From Cupriavidus oxalaticus (GTDB lineage: Bacteria; Pseudomonadota; Gammaproteobacteria; Burkholderiales; Burkholderiaceae), in contig NZ_CP038634.1 in assembly GCF_004768545.1 (NCBI RefSeq), forward strand, positions 1,364,001 to 1,428,000: a stretch of 64,000 nt of DNA, in the 5' to 3' direction. The notes under the pieces were generated by a model, which was given only the letters and a program-made list of their open reading frames with translations, was not told the origin of the DNA and did no database searches. Every line of letters starts with the position of its first letter. Position 1 is the first letter of the stretch. Below, one piece after another: positions 44,457 through 52,905 of the stretch. Made by a program: the position numbers and the translations under genes.

Positions 44457-45389
44457 TCAGGCCATGGATCCCGGCAGGCTCGTCCCGGCTGCTGCGCCGC
44501 GCGCCTGCGGCAGCCGGTCGGCGCGCAGCAGCGCCCACAATTTCCGTGTCGTGTCCCACGCCGGCACCGCGCCATGCCAGCCTGCCTGGCGCACATTGCG
44601 CGCCAGCATATGTGGCAGCGCCACCGCCAGGAACAGCGCCGCCCTGACCGGACGGTGCTGGCTGCGCCCGTGGCGGCGGTAGGTCACGTACAGGCGCGAC
44701 GCCGCGCTGGCCGGCTCGGTGTCCTCGTCATGGCCGACGGAGACCATGTACTGATTGACCGCGCTTGGTACCAGCGCGATGCGGTGGCCGAACTCGTACA
44801 CCGCGCGGCTGGCGAACTCGCAGTCCTCGTAGCCTGCCGCGAGCTGCTCGCAGAAGCGGATATGGTCGAACAACTCGCGCGGGAACACGGTGCTGTGGAG
44901 CACCACTGAGCACAGCCGCTCGCCATGGCTGTAGTCCAGAGACGGGTAGCCCAGAAAGGCTGCCTTGCGCGGCTTGCCGCGCTGTCCCTGGCACATGTCC
45001 GTGCCCGTCACGATCAGCGGTGTGGCGCAGCCCGATGCCGTGCGGTGCATGTAGTCGTCAGCCAGGCAATCGGCCATCTGCTGCAGGAAGGTTGGCCCCA
45101 GCCGCGTGCGGTCGTCCAGGAACAGCACGTGCGAACCGGTGGCAACGGGCAATATACGGTTGCGGTTTGCGGCCCTGGTGCGGCGCGGACCTTCCAGATA
45201 GGTGATGTCCGGATAGTCGCGGCGCATCATTTCGCGCGTGTCGTAGCCGTGACTGTCGTCCGTGACGATCAGCTGATGCGGCGGCATGGTGGAATCGGCT
45301 ACCGATTGCAGCGTGTGCCGCAGGCCTTCAGGTTGGTCGCACGTGGCGACACACACCGAAAAGGTCGGCATGAAAGTGCGTGCCGGCAT
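44457..45389 (-). CDS. Glycosyltransferase family 2
   Basis: The 310-aa enzyme has the GT-A fold. It starts FSVCVATCDQPEGLRHTL with VTDDSHG as the nucleotide-binding Asp region. VLFLDDRTRLGPTFL carries the D-x-D-type metal site, and YEDCEFASRAVYEFG near residue 195 carries the catalytic Asp region. A basic C-terminal part is helical and may touch the membrane. The ATG at 45389 has AGGGGG seven bases upstream. It lies between FemAB copy 3 and the LuxR-type regulator and is the only GT2 in the locus. Confidence 0.9.
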   Translation of the reverse strand: MPARTFMPTFSVCVATCDQPEGLRHTLQSVADSTMPPHQLIVTDDSHGYDTREMMRRDYPDITYLEGPRRTRAANRNRILPVATGSHVLFLDDRTRLGPTFLQQMADCLADDYMHRTASGCATPLIVTGTDMCQGQRGKPRKAAFLGYPSLDYSHGERLCSVVLHSTVFPRELFDHIRFCEQLAAGYEDCEFASRAVYEFGHRIALVPSAVNQYMVSVGHDEDTEPASAASRLYVTYRRHGRSQHRPVRAALFLAVALPHMLARNVRQAGWHGAVPAWDTTRKLWALLRADRLPQARGAAAGTSLPGSMA

Positions 45390-45464
45390 GTTTGACCCCC
45401 TGTGATCCACAGATCCAGGCACTGCGCCGGCCCGTCTTGCGCGGGTACGGCGCAGAGTCTGGTG

Positions 45465-46418
45465 TTACAGCGCCGTGCTGGTGGCCTGGAATGCGGCGTC
45501 GCCACCACGGGATGCGGCTAGCGGGCGCGCGCTGCTGTCGCGCGAAAAACGTTCGTCGCCGCTGACCCACTCCAGCGTCGCGCCGCGCTGCAGGGCGGCG
45601 TAGACCGCCTCGCCCTTGTTGCGCACCTTGAGCCGCTGGTACAGCGTGCAGGCGTGGCTTTTCACCGTGGCCACCGAGATATTCAGCATGCGGCTGACCG
45701 TCTTGATCGGATAGCCGCGTGCCAGCAGCACCAGCACTTCGTACTGGCGCGGCGTGATCTTGAGCATTTCCGCTTCGCCGTAACTCGGTTCTTCCTCGCC
45801 GATCGGCATGGCGCCGGCGGCGTCTGGCGCGGGCAACGGCTGGCCGGGCCTCAGGTCGGTCAGGTCGCGCACCGCCACGGTAGTGCGCGGCGTGCTGCGC
45901 TGCGCGCTGGCGCATGAGGCGAGCGAAAGCGATTCGGTGGGCAGGTTCGCCGGCAAGGGCAGCGGCGCGGCCGAGGCGAGCGATTGCACCGCCGGCATGG
46001 CCGAGCGCGAGGCGGAAGGCGTGGTCCCGGTTTCAGCCGAGAACAGCAGGCCCTGCACGCCGGAGATGGCCAGGCGGATGGCCGCCTCGATTACCGCCAG
46101 CGAAGCGGTCTTCGGCAGGCAGCCGCACACGCCGCGGGCGCTTTCCGGATTGGGCACGTGCAAGGGCAGTACGTCGGCCAGGATCAGCACGCGCTGCGGC
46201 TGCAGCACGGCCTGCGCCTGTTCGAGTTGTGCCCAGCCCGGACCGGATTCGGCGGGCATGCCAAACACGAGCAGGTCTGCATGGTGGTGCCGGCTATCCA
46301 GCCTGGCGATGTCCGCGGGCGCGATGGCTGCCACCTGGGCGGATTCCTGGATGTTCTCGAGCATCTGCAACAGCCCGAGCCGGAGCAGCGGATGCTCCTC
46401 GATCAGCAACGCGTTCAT
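45465..46418 (-). CDS. LuxR/NarL-family regulator with a degenerate receiver domain
   Basis: The 317-aa protein has a receiver-like N-terminus (NALLIEEHPLLRLGLLQML, about 1-120), a long low-complexity linker rich in Ala, Ser and Pro (about 130-215), and a C-terminal LuxR HTH (ITPRQYEVLVLLARGYPIK, then MLNISVATVKSHACTLYQRL). In the receiver the phospho-acceptor position is lost: ADLLVFGMP replaces the usual DLVLLDxxMP. It may thus act without phosphorylation or respond to another input. GGGGAG precedes ATG 46418. At the edge of the locus it is a natural candidate EPS regulator, but this is inference. Confidence 0.85.
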   Translation of the reverse strand: MNALLIEEHPLLRLGLLQMLENIQESAQVAAIAPADIARLDSRHHHADLLVFGMPAESGPGWAQLEQAQAVLQPQRVLILADVLPLHVPNPESARGVCGCLPKTASLAVIEAAIRLAISGVQGLLFSAETGTTPSASRSAMPAVQSLASAAPLPLPANLPTESLSLASCASAQRSTPRTTVAVRDLTDLRPGQPLPAPDAAGAMPIGEEEPSYGEAEMLKITPRQYEVLVLLARGYPIKTVSRMLNISVATVKSHACTLYQRLKVRNKGEAVYAALQRGATLEWVSGDERFSRDSSARPLAASRGGDAAFQATSTAL

Positions 46419-47120
46419 CGACTTCACTCCCCGTTTGCTCGGGAGCGGACTGCGGGGCGCTTTGCGTATGGAGGGCAGTGCAGGACGTCAGCCACCATTG
46501 GTGCCTGACCGCGTGTGTGACCCCCATGCTTCCATGCCCCGGCAGTTCCGTTCTTCTGGATGGAACTTGTCGATGGCTGGATGGTTGACCCGAACCCGAA
46601 CCCGAAAGATTCTCGCTCCTAAATCGGCTTAAATTCATCTTATGGGCTGGTTGAGTGGATTGCAAGCGAGCGGATTTGGGACGAGGCAGGGTGGGAATGA
46701 CAGACGCGTCATAATCCTTTAAGAATTCACCCAAATGCGCCATGCCAGGTTCCGCAAACGCCGCGCTGGTGCCGGGTCCGGGCAGTTTCACCGATGTGAC
46801 AACCGAAATTAGATTGGTTGCAGCGTTGAAACAGATCGCATTATCCAAAGCCCTCGTGAGAGGGATTGGTAACCCCATCGTGGGGTGTACGGAATATATC
46901 GCCCATGCAGGTGGCGCAATAATGAAACGGCAGCTTGATACGGGGCTTCGTAATATATCTGCACGATTAATGACGCGCTCGGGCGCATGGCCTAGTGCTT
47001 CTGGATGAGGAGTGGCTACACCCTCGGCATGAGACCTGGGAAGGCTGCTGCACCGGTCTGCACCCGGCTTGCCACCAACTGCATCAGACAAGGTGGCAAG
47101 CCGGTTTCGGGCCTTGTCAG
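46419..47120. other. 702-bp intergenic region, partly AT-richer
   Basis: The sequence from about 46610 to 46985 is clearly richer in A/T than its surroundings. It holds a hexamer repeat (three CGAACC-like units, 46588-46605), an inverted repeat AACC-N11-GGTT (46801-46820) and a small hairpin ACCCCA-TCG-TGGGGT near 46872-46886. I find no gene; the frame at 46742-47008 has no family features. This is likely the control region of the LuxR-type gene. Confidence 0.45.
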
Positions 47121-47435
47121 TCAGCGGGTCCAGTAGCCGGGGCGCATCACCCAGCCGTTCGGTCCGCGCACCCAGCGGTCGGGCACGAAGCGGTGGCCCG
47201 GGCGTTGCGCCTGCCAGTAGCCGGGGCGCCAGTCGTAGCTGCCGCGAGCGCCGACCCAGTGGCCGGGCACCCAGACCTGGCCGCGGCGCGCGGCGGGATG
47301 CGGCTCATAGCGCGGCGGCGGCGGATGGCCATAGCCGTGGGCGACGGCCGTGGGATGGGCTTCGGCGGGCGCGATGAGTCCGAAGGCACCGCCCGTGGCG
47401 AGGACGGCTGCTGCAAGCATGAGCTGGCGTTTCAT
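47121..47435 (-). CDS. Small exported YXWGXW/WXXGXW-repeat protein
   Basis: The 104-aa protein has a signal peptide (MKRQLMLAAAVLATGGAFGL, cleavage after PAEA-HP) and a mature part built of imperfect repeats: VWVPGHWVG, YDWRPGYWQAQ, FVPDRWVRGPNGW and VMRPGYW. Such Trp/Gly/Pro repeats mark the YXWGXW family of small periplasmic proteins in Burkholderiales, whose function is not established. The lone position 82 bp from a tiny lipoprotein gene suggests a small cell-envelope pair. Confidence 0.85.
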   Translation of the reverse strand: MKRQLMLAAAVLATGGAFGLIAPAEAHPTAVAHGYGHPPPPRYEPHPAARRGQVWVPGHWVGARGSYDWRPGYWQAQRPGHRFVPDRWVRGPNGWVMRPGYWTR

Positions 47436-47516
47436 GGAATGGCTCCTTGTGGGCGGTGGTGGTCAGGCAATCAGGCAAGCGATCATCAATCTCAATCCGG
47501 GGATCAATCCAGGGGA

Positions 47517-47642
47517 TCAATACCGGTCGTAGTGATGGTGGTAGCGGGGCGGCGGGCCGCCCCGCGGCGGCACGACGATGCAGGCGGAAAGCAGTGCGGC
47601 CGTGGTCGACAGCAGCACGACCAGGGAAAGGGCTCGTTTCAT
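47517..47642 (-). CDS. Tiny lipoprotein (41 aa)
   Basis: A 41-codon frame starts at ATG 47642 with AGGAG seven bases upstream. It encodes MKRALSLVVLLSTTAALLSA followed by a Cys in a lipobox (LLSAC) and a short tail rich in Pro, Gly, Arg, His and Tyr (PPRGGPPPRYHHHYDRY). The signal peptide and lipobox are convincing despite the length. It lies 81 bp upstream of the YXWGXW gene on the same strand and its tail resembles that protein's PPPPRYEPHP segment. It would be anchored to the envelope; the His-rich end could bind metal, which is a guess. Confidence 0.75.
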   Translation of the reverse strand: MKRALSLVVLLSTTAALLSACIVVPPRGGPPPRYHHHYDRY

Positions 47643-48229
47643 TTCTGGGCTCCTGGCGGGATCGCGTTGGACACGGCTTCAATGTAGCGACCGGCCCCCT
47701 CGCTGCGTGCTTGCACTTGTAAGGCTGTCTCACATGGGGCTTAATCGCGCGAGATCGGGCGCGATCGGGCGCGCGCTGCCTGGCGATGCCTGCGCAGCCT
47801 TGTACGGCAAGGCGCCGCACGCCGGAGCGGCACCGCGGATGGGTGCGGCCAGCCCTCGGGTGGCGTAATGTGACGTTACATCGGAAATAAACCTAGCAAG
47901 CAAGCGCGTGCGTCGGGAGGCCGCCAGCGTGTCGGCCGGGCGGCCGGCGCACTGCCACTTCTGACGCAGAAACGGGTACGGCCGGCGCCGATGCCGAAGC
48001 CTTGCCTGCAGTCCTTGCCGGGACCGGGACGGTGCAGCATGCTTCAACATGGCTCGCGCTGCGTGCCGGGCTGGCTCGTCACGGTGCGCGCGGGATGCCA
48101 GTACGGCCGCTCCGGGGCATTGCGCCAATGGCATGAAGCTTGCGCGTGGCGGAGTGCCAGACGGAGTGCCAGACGGAACCCGGTCGGGCCAGGAAGTGGA
48201 ATCTGCCACGTGTGCTTGAAGGAGGCGCC
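47643..48229. other. Intergenic region with 17-bp repeat copy 3
   Basis: In 587 bp I see the third 17-bp repeat (47964-47980), an imperfect palindrome ATGTGACGTTACAT (near 47869-47882), and a direct repeat of AGTGCCAGACGG (two copies, about 48152-48175). No gene is supported apart from the small frame starting at 48230. Confidence 0.45.
47964..47980 (+). repeat. 17-bp intergenic repeat, copy 3
   Basis: The sequence is identical to 6625-6641 and 44416-44432, here about 266 bp upstream of a small membrane-peptide gene and 470 bp upstream of cyanase. Confidence 0.6.
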
Positions 48230-48367
48230 ATGCCAATCATGCTCATCGTGCTTGCCTTGCAGTTTTTGCAGGGGCTGTCGCCACCCGCCGCTGCGCTGTT
48301 TGCGCTGCCGCAGGAGCTGGAGACGCCGGATGCCACGGCCACGGTCGAAACCGCGCTGACTCGCTGA
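48230..48367 (+). CDS. Small hydrophobic peptide (45 aa)
   Basis: The ATG at 48230 follows AAGGAGG by four bases. The product starts MPIMLIVLALQFLQGLSPPA, a single hydrophobic stretch, and ends in a polar tail (LETPDATATVETALTR). I know no family. It lies 65 bp upstream of cyanase on the same strand and could be a small membrane protein or an upstream peptide. The strong ribosome-binding site is the main support. Confidence 0.5.
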   Translation: MPIMLIVLALQFLQGLSPPAAALFALPQELETPDATATVETALTR

Positions 48368-48432
48368 ACCTGCCGCCAATGGGCGGTGGCGCTCCGCATG
48401 GCTTCCATCCACGCCATAGCCATGGAGGCAGC

Positions 48433-48876
48433 ATGAACCGCAGCGACGTCACCGATCTCATCATCGAAGCCAAGGTCAGGCGCGGCATTACCTGGGCGCA
48501 GGTTGCCGAGCGTGTCGGCCGCAGCAAGGAATGGACGACGGCCGCGTGCCTCGGCCAGATGACGTTCGACGAGGCCGGAGCGCGCGCGGTGGCGGAGATC
48601 TTCGGGCTGCCGCCCGAGGCCGAGGCCTGGCTGCGCGAGGTGCCGTACAAGGGCTCGCTGCCAGCGGCGGTGCCGACCGATCCGTTGATCTATCGCTTCT
48701 ACGAGCTGGTCAGCGTGTACGGCACCACCTTCAAGGCACTGATCCACGAGGAGTTCGGCGACGGCATCATGAGCGCGATCGATTTCCGCATGGACCTGCA
48801 GCGCGAATCCGACCCCAACGGGGATCGGGTGCGCATCGAGATGTCGGGCAAGTTCCTGCCCTACAAGACCTATTGA
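48433..48876 (+). CDS. cynS: Cyanate hydratase (cyanase)
   Basis: The 147-aa enzyme decomposes cyanate with bicarbonate to ammonia and carbon dioxide as a decamer. The N-terminal helical domain (SDVTDLIIEAKVRRGITWAQ) and C-terminal catalytic domain are of normal length. The active-site residues are present: Arg and Glu in YRFYELVSVYG and Ser in GIMSAIDF. GGAGG lies four bases before ATG 48433. The stop overlaps by seven bases with that of the convergent CynX-like gene. No carbonic anhydrase (CynT) or CynR is directly adjacent; a LysR gene lies 2 kb away. Confidence 0.96.
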   Translation: MNRSDVTDLIIEAKVRRGITWAQVAERVGRSKEWTTAACLGQMTFDEAGARAVAEIFGLPPEAEAWLREVPYKGSLPAAVPTDPLIYRFYELVSVYGTTFKALIHEEFGDGIMSAIDFRMDLQRESDPNGDRVRIEMSGKFLPYKTY

Positions 48877-50198
48877 GGGCTTACGGGCTTGTCGTCGATT
48901 GTCGTCGACGGCCTGGCCGCCGGCGCCGGCGCGGCGTAGGCCGCGCCAAAGCTGGCCGGGTTCAGGCGCAGCGTCAGCACGCCCACCAGCGCGGCGCAGC
49001 CGAGGTGGTACCACCAGCCCGCGGCAAAGCCGCCGGTATGGGCTTGCAGCATCGCGGTCAGCCACGGCGCCAGTGCCGCCAGCAGGAAGCCGCCGCCCTG
49101 CATCAGCGCGCTCAGCGCGCCGGCGCTGTCCGGGTCGGGCAGGTGGTCCAGCGCCACCACCAGGTACAGCGCAAAGCAGCCGCCCAGCCCGGCGCCGCCG
49201 ATCACGGCCCATGCGTACGGCGCTGCGTCGGGCCAGAGCGCGAGCCCGGCAAAGCCGGTCACCTGCATCGCCAGCGCCAGCAACATCCACGCGCGCCGGT
49301 CGACGCGCCGTGCCGCCAGCGCCGGCAGCAGCAGCGCCGCGCCGGCCTGCGCCACCGCCATCAGCGCCACCAGCGCGCCGCTGGCGGGTGCGCTCCAGCC
49401 GTGGCCCTGGTAGAACGGCGCCAGCCAGGCCACCAGCGAGGCATAGCCGCCATTCATCACGCCAAAGCATCCCATCAGCAACCACGTGCGCGGCCGGCGC
49501 AGCAGGGTTCGCGTAATGGCTGCGGACTGGCCCGCGGACTGGCTGCGCGCCGCCGCGTGGTCCGGCAGCCGGTCGTTGCGATGCGCGCGCGGCAGCGCCA
49601 CCCAGGCCAGCGCGAGAGCGGCCAGCGCCGGCAGCGCCCACAGCGCCAGCGCCTCGCGCCAGCTGCCGGACAGCGCCGTCACGTAGGGAGAAAGTTGCGC
49701 GCCCAGCGCGCCGCCGCCCATCAGCGCGGCCGAGTACAGTCCCATCACCGGGGCCACGCGGCCGGGGAATTCCTGCTTGACCAGTCCCGGGCAGGCTGCC
49801 TGCACTACGGCCACGCCCAGCCCGCACAGCGCCGCCGAGGCGATCAGCCAGCCGGCGTCGGTCACGCCGAGGCGCAGCGCGCAGCCCGCGCCCAGCAGCG
49901 CCAGCGCGCCGAGCACCGCGTTGCGCGCGCCCAGGCGGGCGCGCAGCGCGGGGCCGAAGAACGCGCCCACGCCCATCAGCAGCATCGGCAGCAAGGTCAG
50001 CCAGGCCATGCCCTGGTACGTGAGCCCGGTGCCGGAGCGGATCGACGGCGCGAGCGGCCCCACCGCGGTCAGGAACGGCCGCAGGTTCAGGCCGATGCCT
50101 GCCACGGCGGCCAGCACCAGCCAGCGCGCCGGGGCCCTGCCGCCGCGCGCGCACGCCGCGGCGCCGGCTAGGTCGGGCGCCTGTGCCATGTCCGCCAT
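48870..50198 (-). CDS. MFS transporter, CynX/NimT family
   Basis: The 442-aa membrane protein has 12 predicted helices. Its start WLVLAAVAGIGLNLRPFLTA with VGPLAPSIRSGTGL is characteristic of the CynX family (the 'N-L-R-P' motif in helix 1). CynX proteins are taken to carry cyanate or to export other small anions. Its convergent overlap with cyanase supports a link. A more general exporter role is possible, since the family is broad. Confidence 0.88.
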   Translation of the reverse strand: MADMAQAPDLAGAAACARGGRAPARWLVLAAVAGIGLNLRPFLTAVGPLAPSIRSGTGLTYQGMAWLTLLPMLLMGVGAFFGPALRARLGARNAVLGALALLGAGCALRLGVTDAGWLIASAALCGLGVAVVQAACPGLVKQEFPGRVAPVMGLYSAALMGGGALGAQLSPYVTALSGSWREALALWALPALAALALAWVALPRAHRNDRLPDHAAARSQSAGQSAAITRTLLRRPRTWLLMGCFGVMNGGYASLVAWLAPFYQGHGWSAPASGALVALMAVAQAGAALLLPALAARRVDRRAWMLLALAMQVTGFAGLALWPDAAPYAWAVIGGAGLGGCFALYLVVALDHLPDPDSAGALSALMQGGGFLLAALAPWLTAMLQAHTGGFAAGWWYHLGCAALVGVLTLRLNPASFGAAYAAPAPAARPSTTIDDKPVSPQ

Positions 50199-50199
50199 G

Positions 50200-50667
50200 T
50201 CAGCCGCGCGGAGCGTGCGGCGCGCGCGGGCCGTAGAGCTGGGCGGCGGACAGGTCTACCGGCAAGCGCGTCAGCGGCAGCGGGGGCGGATCCAGCGGCA
50301 GGCGCAGCGCCTGGTAGGCGGCCTCGCTGGACAAGCCGAAGGGCGCGGCATCGTTGTTGTCGAAGGCGTAGTAGACCGCCTGCACCCCGGCCATGGTCAT
50401 CGCCGCCAGGCACATCGGGCAGGGATGGCCGCTGGCGTAGACCACGCTGCCGCGCAGGTCCGGACGGCCCAGCTTGCGCGCCGCGGCCCGCACCGCTTCC
50501 ATTTCGGCGTGGGTGGTCGGGTCGTGGCTGTGCACGATGTCATTCACGCCGGTGGCAACGGCCTGGCCGTCGATGGCCAGCACGGCACCGAACGGACGAC
50601 CGCCGCGTTTGCGATTGGCCGCGGCAAGGCGCACGGCCTCTCGCATGAATTCCTGGTGAGTGGTCAT
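50200..50667 (-). CDS. Nucleoside/guanine deaminase family protein
   Basis: The 155-aa zinc hydrolase has the cytidine-deaminase-like fold. Zinc and catalytic residues are in THAEMEAV (His, Glu) and GHPCPMCLAAM (two Cys). Its length and NDIVHSHDPTTHAEM fit guanine deaminase or related nucleoside deaminases better than TadA. Start ATG 50667 opens the domain; a longer frame upstream lacks features. It is one base from the CynX-like gene start and divergent from the LysR gene at 50818. Confidence 0.88.
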   Translation of the reverse strand: MTTHQEFMREAVRLAAANRKRGGRPFGAVLAIDGQAVATGVNDIVHSHDPTTHAEMEAVRAAARKLGRPDLRGSVVYASGHPCPMCLAAMTMAGVQAVYYAFDNNDAAPFGLSSEAAYQALRLPLDPPPLPLTRLPVDLSAAQLYGPRAPHAPRG

Positions 50668-50817
50668 GGTTTGCGCAGGGATCCCGAAAAGTGAGTCCAC
50701 GCTCGCAAGTCTTGCGGCATGGCAGGTGGCAGGCTGCACACTGTACGCGGGGGCTTGGTGATTGGGAAATTAAATGATGAAATCGCCGGCAGTGGAAAAC
50801 CCAATGGAAAGCCGGCC

Positions 50818-51708
50818 ATGCAGGACCCCCGACTCGATCCCGTGCTGTTGCAGAGTTTTGTCGCCGTGGCGGAAAGCGGCAGCTTTACCCGCGCAGCGCA
50901 GCGCGTGCACCTGACCCAGTCGACCGTCAGCCAGCAGGTGCGGCGGCTTGAAGACCAGCTCGGCTGCGTGCTGCTGGACCGCGGCGGGCGCTACGTGGTG
51001 ACGACGCCGGAGGGGGAGCGGCTGCTGGGCTACGCGCGCCGCCTGCAGCAGCTGATGGCCGAGGCGGTCGGGCAGTTGCGCCAGAGCGCCGGCCAGGGCG
51101 AGATCCGCATCGGCGTGCCCGAGGATTTTGCCGCGCGGCCGCTGACGCCGGTGCTGGCCGGGTTTGCCGACGACTGGCCCGGGGTGCGCCTGGAAGTGAC
51201 CAGCGGCATGAGCCACGAGCTGTGGCAGCGCTTCCAGGACCGCGAGCTAGACCTGGTGCTGGTCAAGCAGCGCGTGGCGCAGGCGCCGGGCATGGCGAGC
51301 TGGCCCGAGCCGCTGTGCTGGATCGACAGCCGCAGCCGCCCGGCGGTGGCGCGCGATCCGGTGCCGCTGGTGGCCTTTCCCGCCGGCGGGCTGTACCGCG
51401 GCGAGATGACGCACGCGCTCGACGCCGGCGGGCGGCGCTGGCGCATCGCCTTTGTCAGCGCGAGCCTGGCCAGCATACTGGCCGCCGTGGCGGACGGGCT
51501 CGGCATCACGCTGCTGCCGCGGCGGCTGGCCACGGCGCATCACGAGGTGCTGGATGGCGGCGGCTGGCCGGCGGCGGTGCCGGACGTCGAGCTGAGCCTG
51601 CACGCGCAGCCGGACCTGCCGGCCCCGGCGCGCGACATGGCCGCGCGCCTGGCCGCCCTGTGCGAGCGTGTCATGAGTTCCGGCGCGGCGGCGCCGGACG
51701 CCGGCTAG
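50818..51708 (+). CDS. LysR-family transcriptional regulator
   Basis: The 296-aa protein has the N-terminal winged helix (LLQSFVAVAESGSFTRAAQR, then LTQSTVSQQVRRLEDQLG) and the two-lobe effector domain (IRIGVPEDFAARPLTPVLAG). It is divergent from the deaminase/CynX-like pair, so by the usual LysR rule it may regulate them. The ATG at 50818 is used; upstream codons in frame lack a domain. Confidence 0.92.
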   Translation: MQDPRLDPVLLQSFVAVAESGSFTRAAQRVHLTQSTVSQQVRRLEDQLGCVLLDRGGRYVVTTPEGERLLGYARRLQQLMAEAVGQLRQSAGQGEIRIGVPEDFAARPLTPVLAGFADDWPGVRLEVTSGMSHELWQRFQDRELDLVLVKQRVAQAPGMASWPEPLCWIDSRSRPAVARDPVPLVAFPAGGLYRGEMTHALDAGGRRWRIAFVSASLASILAAVADGLGITLLPRRLATAHHEVLDGGGWPAAVPDVELSLHAQPDLPAPARDMAARLAALCERVMSSGAAAPDAG

Positions 51709-51716
51709 CGCAAGCG

Positions 51717-51908
51717 TCAGCCGAAGTATTCGTTGTAGTAGCGGGTGCAGGTGCCGGACGGCCGGAAGGTGTACGGCAGTTCGGCCAGCGCGGCGGCTTC
51801 GAGCGAGCCGAAGGGGATGTCGGGCGCGTTCAGGCTGGCGGCTTCAGTGGTGTCGGATTGATGGGCGGGATGCTGGGCGGGATGCTGGGCGTGGGCTTGC
51901 GAAGTCAT
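51717..51908 (-). CDS. Small hypothetical protein (63 aa)
   Basis: The product starts MTSQAHAQHPAQHPAHQ, a short His/Pro/Ala repeat, and ends in PYTFRPSGTCTRYYNEYFG. I know no family. It has no signal peptide. The ribosome-binding site is weak. The conserved-looking aromatic C-terminus makes a real gene likelier than not. It lies 8 bp from the convergent LysR stop. Confidence 0.5.
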   Translation of the reverse strand: MTSQAHAQHPAQHPAHQSDTTEAASLNAPDIPFGSLEAAALAELPYTFRPSGTCTRYYNEYFG

Positions 51909-52175
51909 TTTTGCGGTACGTCGAAGGCCGGACGGGCCGGCGATTGGCAACGCATCCATCCTAATGCGCCCGGGCCTCGCGATCAGCCCCCCTGCGTTGA
52001 ACACACTGTTGCGCAATCGCGTCCAATCGCGGTGCCTTGTGAGACGTTGGCGGCGGATGAATGCAACTCGCCGGTTGCGCCGACGCCTTCCGCGGCAAGG
52101 TCTATATTGGCCGTGGGGCACCATCGTGCGGTGCTCCGGCCGGGAACCTGCCGGCCAGCCAACCGGGAGCGCGCA

Positions 52176-52871
52176 ATGTCAGTCCCACCGTGCTTTGCCG
52201 ATCGCCGCGAAGCCGGCCATTACCTTGGCCGCCGCCTGGCGGAGCTGGGCTTCGGCGCCGACAAGCTCGACCAGCCCGCACTGGTGCTGGCGCTGCCGCG
52301 CGGCGGCGTGCCGGTCGCCTTCGAGGTGGCGCGCGCGCTCGGTGCGCAGCTCGACGTGCTGCTGGTGCGCAAGATCGGCGCCACCGGCTACCCGGAGCTG
52401 GCGCTGGGCGCCGTGGTCGAGGGCGATGCCGCCGGCGGCGGGCCGCATACGGTGGTGAACGACGATCCCTGGGCGCGCCGAGCGGTGGAAAGCGGCAGCT
52501 TCGATGCCGAACGCGGGCGCCAGCTCGACGAGATCGCCAGGCGCCAGCAGCGCTATCGCGGCGGTGCGCCGGTGCCGGCGCGGGCCGGGCGTACCGTGAT
52601 CGTGGTCGATGACGGCGTCGCCACCGGCGCGACCATGCGTGCCGCATTGGAAGGCGTGCGCATGGCGGGCGCCGCGCGGGTGATCGCGGCCACGCCGGTC
52701 GGCGCGCAGGAAGGGCTGGCCAGCCTGGAGGCGGCCGCCGACGAGGTGATCTGCCTGAATACGCCGCCCAACTTCGGTGCGGTTGGCTCTTTCTACCTGG
52801 ATTTCACGCAGACCAGCGACGACGAGGCGCTCGGGCTGCTGCGCCAGGCCACCCCCACGCGCGCGGGCTGA
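52176..52871 (+). CDS. Phosphoribosyltransferase family protein
   Basis: The 231-aa protein has a type I PRTase fold: ALVLALPRGGVPVAFEVARA at the start, the KIGATGYPELALGAVVEG loop and the PRPP-binding motif VIVVDDGVATGATM. The group is a stand-alone PRTase common in proteobacteria, with an unknown base or a role in stress response. GGGAG precedes ATG 52176. The reading frame is open far upstream, but those codons are the shadow of the LysR gene. Confidence 0.9.
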   Translation: MSVPPCFADRREAGHYLGRRLAELGFGADKLDQPALVLALPRGGVPVAFEVARALGAQLDVLLVRKIGATGYPELALGAVVEGDAAGGGPHTVVNDDPWARRAVESGSFDAERGRQLDEIARRQQRYRGGAPVPARAGRTVIVVDDGVATGATMRAALEGVRMAGAARVIAATPVGAQEGLASLEAAADEVICLNTPPNFGAVGSFYLDFTQTSDDEALGLLRQATPTRAG

Positions 52872-52905
52872 CGCGCCGGCGCCAGCGCCAGCGTCAGCGT
52901 CAGTA

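Noticed and set aside
46742..47008. 88-codon plus-strand frame in the AT-richer spacer
   Set aside because: It has no ribosome-binding site and no family features, and its base composition is that of the non-coding surroundings.
48079..50154. Minus-strand frame of 691 codons overlapping CynX-like and cyanase genes
   Set aside because: It is out of frame with the clear CynX-type membrane protein on the same strand and antisense to cyanase; composition is Gly/Arg/Ala-rich without motifs.
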